A DNA stretch of 15,143 nt, taken from JBARRS01 sp049644345. GTDB lineage: Bacteria; Actinomycetota; Thermoleophilia; Gaiellales; Gaiellaceae. The DNA lies in the NCBI GenBank assembly GCA_049644345.1, contig JBARRS010000001.1:1-15143 (forward strand). The letters are read 5' to 3'. The position numbers and the translations under genes were made by a program. Of this stretch, positions 4,479 through 11,318 are shown one piece after another. The number at the start of each line of letters is the position of its first letter. Within the stretch, counting starts at the first letter, position 1. The notes under the pieces were generated by a model that saw nothing but the letters and a program-made list of their open reading frames with translations, ran no database searches and was not told the origin of the DNA.

Positions 4479-6998
4479 TCAGGCGGTGACGCTCGCTCCG
4501 GTCTCCTCGGTCTGCATGATCTCCTCGACGAGGTGACGCAGCTCCTGCTCGAGCTCGTGCGAGCGCTCCTCGGTCTCGCCCTCGGCGTAGATGTGGACGA
4601 CAGGCTCGTCCGGATCGGGGAGCACCTGCGCCCAGCCGCGCTCCTCGAAGACCTTGATCCCGTCCGTGAGATCGAGCTCGCGGTCGCGGAGCCGCTCCGT
4701 CAGCACCCGCATCACGAGACCCTTCATCGCCCACGGACAGGGGAGCTGGCGGTGCACGAGCGTCGACGCGGGCAGGTCGGCCACGAGCTCGGACAGCGGT
4801 CGCCGGACGGGCGCAAGCAGCTCGAGCAGCTTGCACAGGCTCGCGACGGCGTCGTAGGCGGGCAGGAACTCCGGGAATACGTAGCCGCCGCCCACCGCGC
4901 CCGCGAAGATGACCCCTTCCTCGGCGGCGCGCTGCGTAAGGTCGGCGAGGGACGCGGGCGTCCGGATCACCTCGAGCCTGCTGCCCTCGACGAGCCGGTC
5001 GACCGCGCTCGTGACGGTGACGGGGAACGCGAGCTTGCCGCGCCGGCCGTCCGAGCCCATCAGGCGCAGGAACAGGAGCAGCGTCTGCTCGACCGGGATC
5101 TCACGCCCCAGCTCGTCGACGAGGAAGAGGCGCTCCCCCGCCCGGTCGAAGACGGCGCCGAGGTCGGCCCCGATCGCCTTGACGAGCCGTTTGGCCTGGC
5201 CGATCGACTCGCGGAGCGTGCCCCGATCGTCAGCCTCCTGCGAATCGGCGAAGCCGTGGGCCACGACCGCCTCGACGCCGAGCGGGCCGAGCACGAGCGG
5301 CAGGACGAAGGAGGCGGCCGAGTAGCCGTAGTCGACGACGATCCGGTACCCGCGGCCACGGATCGCCTCGGTGTCGAGCGTCCCGAGCAGATCCTCGGCG
5401 TACGTTTCCTGCGCCCGTACCGGGTATGTGATGCTGCCAACCTGGTTGGCCGCAGAGCGGCGGATCTCCTGGCGCACGAAGTCCTTCTCGATCTCTTTCT
5501 GCATCCCCGCCGTCAGCTGGATGCCGGGCGGCTCGAAGAAGCGGATCTGGATCAGCTCCGGATCGGCGAGGGCGACGCCGACGTGGAAGCCGGCGTCGTA
5601 GCTCTCGCTCTTCAGCAGGTGGCGGTTGACCGACGAGGGGATCACGCGAAGATCGGCAACGTCCACGCCGGTCGAGTTCAGACCGACGATCATGGCGCGC
5701 TTGACCATTCGGCAGGCGGCGGGCGACTCGCGGCTGGCGACGACGCGCGCGCCCCGCTTGAGCGTTGTCCCGAGCGCCGCGGCCAGCCGCACCGCGATCT
5801 CGGGGGTCAGGTCGACATTGACGAGGCCTGAGACACCCTCGCGGCCGAACAGGCGCGAGGACGCGCGGGACTCCCAGATCAGGCTCTCGTGGATCTGCGA
5901 TCCGGTCTCGACCTCCTTGTACGGGTAGATCCGCACGCCCGGATAGACCACGCTCTCGGCGCCGAGGGCGACCTCGTCGCCGATCGCCGCGCCCTCCTGC
6001 ACGTGCACGTGTGCGCCGATGTCGCAGGAGCGGCCGACGATCGCGCCCTCGACGACGGCGCTGCGCCCGATGTACGTGGCCGCATCGATTACCGACCGCG
6101 AGGTCCTCGCTCGCTCGCGCAGGGTGACGCTGTTCGAGAGGACCGAGTACGCCCCGACGGTCGCGTCCGCCCCGATCCGGCAGTAGTTGCCGATGTACGT
6201 CGGTCCCTCGATCTGGTCGAGGTCGTCGATCTCGGCGCCCTCGCCGATCCAGATGTTCCCGCGCAGCCTGATCCCGGACACGTTCAGGCGAACGCGCTCG
6301 TCGAGCGCGTCGAAATTCGCCTGCCGGAACTGGTCGAGGTTGCCGATGTCCTGCCAGTACTCGTCGAAGACGCAGCCGTACAGCGGACGTCCCATCTCGA
6401 GGAGGAGCGGAAAGAGCTCTTTCGAGAAGTCGAAGGGGCGGTCGGTCGGGATGTGGCGCAGGATCTCCGGCTCGAGTACATAGATGCCCGTGTTGATCGT
6501 GTCCGAGAAGACTTGGCCCCAGGAAGGCTTCTCGAGAAAGCGCTCGATCCGTCCGTCGTCGTCCGTGACGACGATCCCGAACTCCAGCGGATTCTCGACC
6601 GACTTGAGCCCGATCGTGACGCTGGCTTCTCTCTCCTGGTGGAACGCCGTCAGCTTGTTCAAGTCGACGTCCGTGAGCGCGTCGCCCGAGATGACGACGA
6701 AGGTCTCGTTCAGACGGTCGCTCGCGAGCCTCACCGAGCCTGCGGTGCCGAGCGGCGACTCCTCCACGGAATACTCGATCTCGAGCCCGAGCGACTCGCC
6801 GCTGCCGAAGTAGCTGCGGATCGCCTGCGGCAGGAAGGCGACGGTCACGACGACCTCGTCAAAGCCCTGCTGCTTCAGCAGCTCGAGGATGTGCTCCATG
6901 CACGGCTTGCCGACGATCGGCACCATCGGCTTCGGCTGGTTCGAGGTCAGGGGACGAAGCCGAGTCCCCTCCCCGCCGGCCATGACGACCGCTCTCAT
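4479..6998 (-). CDS. Nucleotidyltransferase / left-handed helix / phosphomannomutase-like fusion protein
   Basis: This 839-residue protein starts at ATG 6998, overlapping the pgsA stop (ATGA); the open frame upstream is a shadow. Residues 1-235 are an NDP-sugar pyrophosphorylase: GGEGTRLRPLT (8-18), PKP (22-24), SGDALTD (104-110), FLEKP (154-158) and WQDIGN (215-220). It should make an activated sugar, probably GDP-mannose, from NTP and sugar-1-phosphate. Residues ~240-360 form hexapeptide repeats (left-handed helix). Residues ~385-810 resemble phosphomannomutase, but its catalytic loops are altered: no TASHNP near 471-485, DRAGER (618-623) for DGDxDR, no GEESGH near 700-707, and LPDPDEPV (793-800) for the phosphate-binding RPSGTEP. 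The C-terminal part is thus probably not a working mutase. The large antisense frames here are shadows. Confidence 0.9.
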   Translation of the reverse strand: MRAVVMAGGEGTRLRPLTSNQPKPMVPIVGKPCMEHILELLKQQGFDEVVVTVAFLPQAIRSYFGSGESLGLEIEYSVEESPLGTAGSVRLASDRLNETFVVISGDALTDVDLNKLTAFHQEREASVTIGLKSVENPLEFGIVVTDDDGRIERFLEKPSWGQVFSDTINTGIYVLEPEILRHIPTDRPFDFSKELFPLLLEMGRPLYGCVFDEYWQDIGNLDQFRQANFDALDERVRLNVSGIRLRGNIWIGEGAEIDDLDQIEGPTYIGNYCRIGADATVGAYSVLSNSVTLRERARTSRSVIDAATYIGRSAVVEGAIVGRSCDIGAHVHVQEGAAIGDEVALGAESVVYPGVRIYPYKEVETGSQIHESLIWESRASSRLFGREGVSGLVNVDLTPEIAVRLAAALGTTLKRGARVVASRESPAACRMVKRAMIVGLNSTGVDVADLRVIPSSVNRHLLKSESYDAGFHVGVALADPELIQIRFFEPPGIQLTAGMQKEIEKDFVRQEIRRSAANQVGSITYPVRAQETYAEDLLGTLDTEAIRGRGYRIVVDYGYSAASFVLPLVLGPLGVEAVVAHGFADSQEADDRGTLRESIGQAKRLVKAIGADLGAVFDRAGERLFLVDELGREIPVEQTLLLFLRLMGSDGRRGKLAFPVTVTSAVDRLVEGSRLEVIRTPASLADLTQRAAEEGVIFAGAVGGGYVFPEFLPAYDAVASLCKLLELLAPVRRPLSELVADLPASTLVHRQLPCPWAMKGLVMRVLTERLRDRELDLTDGIKVFEERGWAQVLPDPDEPVVHIYAEGETEERSHELEQELRHLVEEIMQTEETGASVTA

Positions 6999-7543
6999 TC
7001 GGCCACCTCGCGCCGGGCCTTCAGCAGGTAGCCCGCGAGCGACAGCACAGCCAATCCAAAGCCGGACCAGAAGATCCACACCGGCCAACGAGTCGCCTCG
7101 CGGGTCACCAGCACAAACGCGAGCGAGGCGTAGAGCAGCCAGGTCGCTGCCTTCCCGAGGAAGCTGACAGCGAAGTCGTAGCCGCGCTCCACAACGACCT
7201 TGTACCCGGCGATCAGCGTGAGATCACGTGCAGGAATCGCCAAGGCGGCCCACGGCAGGCGGCCGGCATGCCAGAGCAGGATCACTGCTGCATCGATCAT
7301 CAACCGGTCGGCGAGGGGATCGGCGATCTTCCCGAAGCCGGACTCCACCCGCCACCGGCGCGCGAGCCAGCCGTCGACCTGGTCGGTGATCCCTGCCGCG
7401 CCGAGGACGATCGCGGCCGGCCAGCTATGACCCGCGTCCGCGGTGAGCACGAGCGCGACGAAAACAGGGATCAGCGCAAGCCGCGCGACCGTCAGCGCGT
7501 TCGGAAGAGCCGCCAGTGGAGCGGGGACGGCGCGGGCGCTCAT
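6995..7543 (-). CDS. pgsA: CDP-alcohol phosphatidyltransferase, PgsA type
   Basis: This 182-residue integral membrane enzyme transfers a phosphatidyl group from CDP-diacylglycerol to an alcohol, probably glycerol-3-phosphate, yielding phosphatidylglycerol phosphate. The family signature D-x2-D-G-x2-A-R-x8-G-x3-D-x3-D is complete: D54, D57, G58, A61, R62, G71, D75, D79. Hydrophobic helices occur at ~20-35, 42-53, 81-98 and in two or three more segments towards the C terminus. The start ATG 7543 has no ribosome binding site and TATCCT lies 6 nt upstream, so the transcript may be leaderless. It overlaps the sugar nucleotidyltransferase gene by ATGA. The exact acceptor (glycerophosphate versus inositol phosphate) cannot be fixed from sequence; PgsA is the best call. 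Confidence 0.85.
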   Translation of the reverse strand: MSARAVPAPLAALPNALTVARLALIPVFVALVLTADAGHSWPAAIVLGAAGITDQVDGWLARRWRVESGFGKIADPLADRLMIDAAVILLWHAGRLPWAALAIPARDLTLIAGYKVVVERGYDFAVSFLGKAATWLLYASLAFVLVTREATRWPVWIFWSGFGLAVLSLAGYLLKARREVAE

Positions 7544-7547
7544 GCTG

Positions 7548-7555
7548 AAAGGATA
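7548..7555. promoter_or_regulatory. Shared element: hutF ribosome binding site (+) and possible pgsA -10 box (-)
   Basis: AAAGGA (7548-7553) lies 7 nt before GTG 7561 and decides that start, since an in-frame TGA stands at 7546-7548. Read on the minus strand, AGGATA (7550-7555) is TATCCT, a TANNNT-type -10 box 6 nt before pgsA ATG 7543, as expected for a leaderless transcript. No convincing -35 is visible. Confidence 0.4.
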
Positions 7556-7560
7556 CGGCG

Positions 7561-8580
7561 GTGGCCGAGGGCCTCACCCTCCCGGGCTTCGTGAACGCGC
7601 ACAGCCACGCGTTTCAGCGCGCCTTGCGCGGCCGCGCCGAGGGCGGCGACTTCTGGGCGTGGAGGGAATCCATGCTGGCGCTGGCCCGGGACCAGGTCCC
7701 TGGACAGGTCCGCAAGGAGTACGTCCACGTCTACCGTGAGATGCGCGAGGCCGGCTATACGGCGGTCGGCGAGTTCCACTATCTCGGCTTCGACGAGGCG
7801 GTCGCCGCGGCCGAGGCCGCCGAGGAGGCTGGGATCCGGATCGTCGTCCTCCTGTCGGCGTACGCCCGGGGGGGCCTGCCTCGGTTCCGCCAGGAGTCGG
7901 TGTCGGAGTACCTCCGCCAACTCGAGGATCTACGTGGGCGTGGAATTCGCGTCGGCGTTGCCCCCCACTCCGTCCGCGCCTGTCCAGCCGACTGGCTCGA
8001 CGACCTTGGCGCCTACGCCGAGCGCGAGTCGCTACCGCTCCACGTCCACGCCGACGAGCAGCCCCGCGAGATCGAGGAGTGCGTCGAGGAGCACGGCGTC
8101 CGGCCGATCGAGTTGCTCGAGCGGACCGGCTGCCTCGGCCCAAAGACGACCGTCGTCCATGCCACTCACGCCGACGAGCGGGAGCTCGACCTGCTCGCCG
8201 CTGCCGGCGCACGCGTCTGCGCCTGCCCGACGACGGAGGCCAACCTCGGCGACGGTTTCTGTCCCGTCGAACAGCTCTGCGAGCGAGGAATCGGAATCTG
8301 CATCGGCTCGGACACGAACGTCCGGATCGACCCCCTCGAGGAGCTCCGCGAGCTGGAAGGAATCGCGCGTCGCCGGGCACTCCGCCGGGGCGTCGTCTCA
8401 CCGGGCAGCCTGCTCAGCTTCGGCGCCGACGAGGGCGCCGCTGCGCTCGGGCTCGATCAGTGGGGCGAGGTCGCGGTCGACCTTTCGCACCCCTCGCTGC
8501 GCGGCGTCGACGGCGACCCGTTCGCGGCGCTCGTCTTCGGCTGCTCCGCCGATGTGCTCGTCGATGCCCGAATAGCGTGA
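7561..8580 (+). CDS. hutF: HutF-like formimidoylglutamate deiminase (compact amidohydrolase)
   Basis: HutF hydrolyses N-formimino-L-glutamate to N-formyl-L-glutamate and ammonia in histidine breakdown. The 339-residue protein has the amidohydrolase metal-site series: NAHSH (H14, H16), HVHADEQ (H161, H163), HATHAD (H200, H203) and GSDTN (D251). HutF-typical stretches are GFVNAHSHAFQRAL, FWAWRESM and CPTTEANLGDG (222-232). Start GTG 7561 has AAAGGA 7 nt upstream and an in-frame stop just before, so it cannot be longer. HutF proteins are usually about 450 residues. Here the N-terminal strands and the C-terminal strands of the small beta-sandwich are both absent, leaving a bare TIM barrel. No other hut gene is in the window. 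A related amidohydrolase activity is possible. Confidence 0.8.
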   Translation: MAEGLTLPGFVNAHSHAFQRALRGRAEGGDFWAWRESMLALARDQVPGQVRKEYVHVYREMREAGYTAVGEFHYLGFDEAVAAAEAAEEAGIRIVVLLSAYARGGLPRFRQESVSEYLRQLEDLRGRGIRVGVAPHSVRACPADWLDDLGAYAERESLPLHVHADEQPREIEECVEEHGVRPIELLERTGCLGPKTTVVHATHADERELDLLAAAGARVCACPTTEANLGDGFCPVEQLCERGIGICIGSDTNVRIDPLEELRELEGIARRRALRRGVVSPGSLLSFGADEGAAALGLDQWGEVAVDLSHPSLRGVDGDPFAALVFGCSADVLVDARIA

Positions 8581-8662
8581 GCACGACGCGGAGGTCGAGC
8601 TCCGACGCCGATCTGGCGGGTCGACCAGCTCGTCCCGCTCGGGGTCGTCAAGGGATAGCGGC

Positions 8663-9328
8663 GTGGCTCAGGCGCTGATCTTCGACCTCGACGGAACCCT
8701 CGTCGACACCGTCTATGCCCACGTCATCGCGTGGCAGCGCGCGCTGTCGGAGGTCGGGATGTCGATCGACGGCTGGCGTATCCACCGCCGCATCGGCATG
8801 AGCGGCGGGCTCTTCACCCGCGCCGTCGCGCGCGAGACCGGCCGCGACCTCACGCCGGAGGAGATCGAGGCGGTTCAGCAACGCCACGGCCAGCTCTTCC
8901 GGGAGCTGCTGCCGGAGCGACGGCCGTTGCCGGGCGCGGTGGAGCTGCTCGCAGACCTGCGCCTCCGTGGAATCCCGCACGGCATCGCGACCTCTGGCAG
9001 ACGTCCCGAGATCGACGCCTCCCTGGTCGCACTCGGGGTCGGCGACGAGACGGTCGTCATCGAGCGAGGCGACGTCCGCAGGGCCAAGCCCGAGCCCGAC
9101 CTCTTCGAGGCCTGCGCGGGGGCCCTGGGCGTCGAAGCCGCAGATTGCTACGTGGTCGGCGACGCCGTCTGGGATCTCCTCGCCGCCCGTCGTGCGCACA
9201 TGCTCAGCATCGGCCTGCTCAGCGGCGGCTACGGAGCCGAGGAGCTCCTGAACGCGGGCGCCTTCCGCGTCTACCAGGACGCGACCGAGTTGCGCGCCTC
9301 TCTCGGCGAGCTCGGCATCGACGCCTAG
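8663..9328 (+). CDS. HAD-family hydrolase (phosphatase / beta-phosphoglucomutase-like)
   Basis: This 221-residue cytoplasmic HAD enzyme begins at GTG 8663 with AAGGGA at 8650-8655. All four HAD motifs are present: DLDGT (D8 nucleophile, D10 acid/base), TS (T110, S111), K142 in AKPEPD, and GDAVWD (D167, D171). An alpha-helical cap of subclass I lies at ~18-85. The pattern fits phosphoglycolate phosphatase or beta-phosphoglucomutase relatives; substrate cannot be called. It follows the HutF-like gene after 82 bp, in which I see no feature besides its ribosome binding site, and may be co-transcribed with it. Confidence 0.88.
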   Translation: MAQALIFDLDGTLVDTVYAHVIAWQRALSEVGMSIDGWRIHRRIGMSGGLFTRAVARETGRDLTPEEIEAVQQRHGQLFRELLPERRPLPGAVELLADLRLRGIPHGIATSGRRPEIDASLVALGVGDETVVIERGDVRRAKPEPDLFEACAGALGVEAADCYVVGDAVWDLLAARRAHMLSIGLLSGGYGAEELLNAGAFRVYQDATELRASLGELGIDA

Positions 9329-9331
9329 CCC

Positions 9332-9359
9332 TCAACCTCGGCTCGAATCGCGCCGATAC
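9332..9359 (+). promoter_or_regulatory. Candidate sigma(WhiG/FliA)-type promoter of the HD-GYP operon
   Basis: TCAA (9332-9335), 16-nt spacer, GCCGATAC (9352-9359). The FliA/WhiG class consensus is TAAA-N14-16-GCCGATAA, so the match is 3 of 4 at -35 and 7 of 8 at -10. Transcription would start near 9366, about 30 nt before GTG 9398, leaving room for the strong ribosome binding site. The same TCAAC-N15-GCCGATA pattern precedes the hybrid kinase gene. Confidence 0.45.
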
Positions 9360-9385
9360 CCAAAGGCAACACTGCGGTCACGTCG

Positions 9386-9392
9386 AAGGAGG
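9386..9392 (+). promoter_or_regulatory. Strong ribosome binding site fixing the HD-GYP start
   Basis: AAGGAGG is a perfect anti-16S match. GTG codons in frame lie at 9392 and 9398; only GTG 9398 has a usable spacing (5 nt), because 9392 overlaps the site itself. Confidence 0.75.
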
Positions 9393-9397
9393 TGTGC

Positions 9398-10087
9398 GTG
9401 CGGGCCGAGCTCGCGATGGAGCAGGCGCTTAGGTATGCCGAGGAGCTACGAGAGCTGCATGCAGCCGAGCGAGCCAACCGAAGAGCGGCGGAGGAGGCTC
9501 TGGCGCGCCTCGCGGACTCGTACGCGACGACCGTCCGCGCCCTCGCGGCGGCGCTCGAGCTCCGTGACGACATGACAGGCAATCACGCGGAACGCGTGAC
9601 GCGGCTCGCACTGGGCCTTGCGAGACGGGTCGTGCCGCGGCTCGCGGACGATCCCCAGCTGGAGTACGGCTTCCTCCTCCACGACGTGGGCAAGATCGGC
9701 GTCGCCGACGCGATCCTGCTCAAGCCTGGACCGCTCGACGAAGACGAGCGCCGGGCAATCGAGCTCCATCCACTCCACGGCCAACGGCTGGTCGCTCAGA
9801 TTCCCTACCTGAACGGCCTCGCGCGGCAGGTGGTTCTCTCGCACCACGAGCGCTGGGACGGCGCCGGCTATCCGAACGGCCTTTCCGAAGAGGAGATACC
9901 GCTCGCCGCGAGGATCTTTGCGCTCGCGGATACGTTCGATGCGATGACCACCGACCGCCCGTACCGGCGCGCGCTGCCGGTCGAGGATGCCGTGCGCGAG
10001 ATCGAGCAGCAGGCGGGGCGCCAGTTCGATCCTGAGCTTGCACCCGAATTCATCTCCCTCCTCCCCGAGCTTCGGACGGCGGCGTGA
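9398..10087 (+). CDS. HD-GYP domain cyclic-di-GMP phosphodiesterase
   Basis: HD-GYP enzymes hydrolyse c-di-GMP to pGpG and/or GMP. From GTG 9398 the product has 229 residues: an N-terminal charged coiled coil (~1-45) and an HD-GYP domain (~46-225). Catalytic elements are intact: H63 (GNHAERV), HD (95-96) with K99 in HDVGKIG, H124 (LHPLHG), HH (149-150), the GYP triplet (157-159) in WDGAGYP, and D178/D181 (ADTFDAMT). No receiver or membrane sensor is attached, so input probably comes from partners via the coiled coil or from the co-translated receiver proteins. It is joined by GTGA to the LuxR-type regulator and preceded by a WhiG-like promoter. Family assignment is secure; activity is inferred from intact residues. 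Confidence 0.93.
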   Translation: MRAELAMEQALRYAEELRELHAAERANRRAAEEALARLADSYATTVRALAAALELRDDMTGNHAERVTRLALGLARRVVPRLADDPQLEYGFLLHDVGKIGVADAILLKPGPLDEDERRAIELHPLHGQRLVAQIPYLNGLARQVVLSHHERWDGAGYPNGLSEEEIPLAARIFALADTFDAMTTDRPYRRALPVEDAVREIEQQAGRQFDPELAPEFISLLPELRTAA

Positions 10088-10695
10088 GCGACGGCGGAGA
10101 GATCTCGGTTCTCGTCGTCGAGGACGACGCCATGGTCCGCGGCTGGGTCGCGCTCTCGCTTCGGGACTCCGAATTCCGCGTCGCCGGGGAGGCGATGGAC
10201 GCCGCGCAGGCCCGCGAGCTGATCGACCGGCGCCGGCCCCGCATCCTCCTCGTCGACTATCGGCTTCCGGATCTCGCCGGCACCGAGCTCATTCGGGAGC
10301 TTCGTCGCCGCGGCGAGACCGCGCCCGCGGTCGTGATGACGGCGAACAACGAGCGCGGGTTCAACGAGTCGGCGCGCGAAGCCGGCGCTCAGGGAACCGT
10401 TCTGAAGACCGGGAGCCGCGACGAGCTGCTGCAGGCGCTCCGCGCGGCGGTCGACGGCCGCCACTCGTTCGATCCGCGCCACCCGCAGCGCGAACGCGGA
10501 CAGGCCTCCCTCAGCCCCCGCGAGCGTGAAGTGCTTCGCCTTGTCGCAAGCGGGTCGACCAATCGCGACGTCGCGGCGAAGCTCGAGGTCAGCGACGAGA
10601 CGGTCAAGACGCTGCTCTCCCGGACCTTCGCAAAGCTCGGCGCGAGCAAGCGGGCAGAGGCTGTGTCAATCGCTCACGACCTGGGCCTTCTGTGA
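10084..10695 (+). CDS. LuxR/NarL-type response regulator
   Basis: This 203-residue two-domain regulator starts at GTG 10084, overlapping the HD-GYP stop (GTGA). Residues ~7-125 are a receiver with acidic pocket E13-D15, phospho-acceptor D58 (LVDYRLPD), T86 and K108. Residues ~140-203 are a LuxR helix-turn-helix with the canonical LSPREREVLRLVASG, TNRDVAAKLEVSDETVKT and recognition-helix end LLSRTFAKLGASKRAEAV. It should bind DNA as a dimer when phosphorylated. The likely kinase is the hybrid sensor at 11283-13604 or another unlinked one; this is inferred from proximity only. The next gene again overlaps by GTGA. Confidence 0.93.
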   Translation: MSDGGEISVLVVEDDAMVRGWVALSLRDSEFRVAGEAMDAAQARELIDRRRPRILLVDYRLPDLAGTELIRELRRRGETAPAVVMTANNERGFNESAREAGAQGTVLKTGSRDELLQALRAAVDGRHSFDPRHPQRERGQASLSPREREVLRLVASGSTNRDVAAKLEVSDETVKTLLSRTFAKLGASKRAEAVSIAHDLGLL

Positions 10696-11318
10696 CCGGG
10701 GACGAGCGTTCCCAGCTCGCGCACGACCTGAAGACCCCGCTCGCGGTCATCGCCGGCTACGCCGAGCTGCTCGCCGCCCGCGACGACGAGGAGACCCGCG
10801 TGGCCGCCTCCGAGCAGATCTTCGAGGCAGCGGGCCGGCTGCGCGAAGCGATCGACTCGCTGCTCGGCATCTCCACCGGGCCGGCGGAGTCGAGGAGCGG
10901 CCTCGCCGGTGAGCACCCGGCATCCACTACCGCGAACGGCCGGCCCGCCCGGGTGGTCGTCATCGACGACGACGTCTTCGTTCGCCGGCTACTTCGCCAG
11001 ACGCTCCCCACCGACGAGTTCGAGATCGCCGAGGCGAGCGACGGCGACGTCGCGCTGGCGATCGTCGAGGCACAGTCTCCGCAGCTCGTCCTGCTCGACT
11101 GGCGGATGCCGCGCCTTCAGGGCGACGAAGTACTGCGCACGCTGAAAGAACGCGATCCGAAGCTGCCGGTGATCGTTCTGACGGCGGACCGCGACCAGCG
11201 TGCCATCGCGGAGTCGCTTGGGGCCGACCTCTTCCTGACCAAGCCGTTCAGCCCGGTCGAGCTGCTCGAGAACATTGGTCGGCTAGTCGCCGAGCGTGCG
11301 ACGGACGAGAGCGCGTAG
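10692..11318 (+). CDS. HisKA (DHp) - receiver protein lacking the ATPase domain
   Basis: This 208-residue protein starts at GTG 10692, overlapping the stop of the LuxR regulator. Residues ~5-60 are a histidine-kinase dimerisation domain with the H-box AHDLKTPLAVIAGYAELL (H11). A Pro/Ala/Ser-rich linker (~61-86) leads straight to a receiver (~87-205) with D92/D93, phospho-acceptor D136 (LLDWRMP), T164 and K184 (LTKPFSP). There is no HATPase_c region, so it cannot autophosphorylate on its own. It could be a phosphorelay intermediate, a phosphatase or scaffold for the kinase opposite, or a protein accepting phosphate from another kinase. The last 36 nt overlap the convergent hybrid kinase gene. 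Domain calls are firm, the role is open. Confidence 0.9.
   Translation: MTGDERSQLAHDLKTPLAVIAGYAELLAARDDEETRVAASEQIFEAAGRLREAIDSLLGISTGPAESRSGLAGEHPASTTANGRPARVVVIDDDVFVRRLLRQTLPTDEFEIAEASDGDVALAIVEAQSPQLVLLDWRMPRLQGDEVLRTLKERDPKLPVIVLTADRDQRAIAESLGADLFLTKPFSPVELLENIGRLVAERATDESA

Noticed and set aside
4533..7031. Long plus-strand open frames (432 and 380 residues) opposite the nucleotidyltransferase fusion gene
   Set aside because: They are antisense shadows caused by G/C-rich codon use: low-complexity Asp/Arg/Val/Leu composition, no recognisable domain, and the minus-strand frame has clear family motifs.
8581..8662. Hidden C-terminal remainder of the HutF-like gene after a frameshift
   Set aside because: None of the three frames after the stop encodes the strands expected at the HutF C terminus, so a simple frameshift does not explain the short protein.
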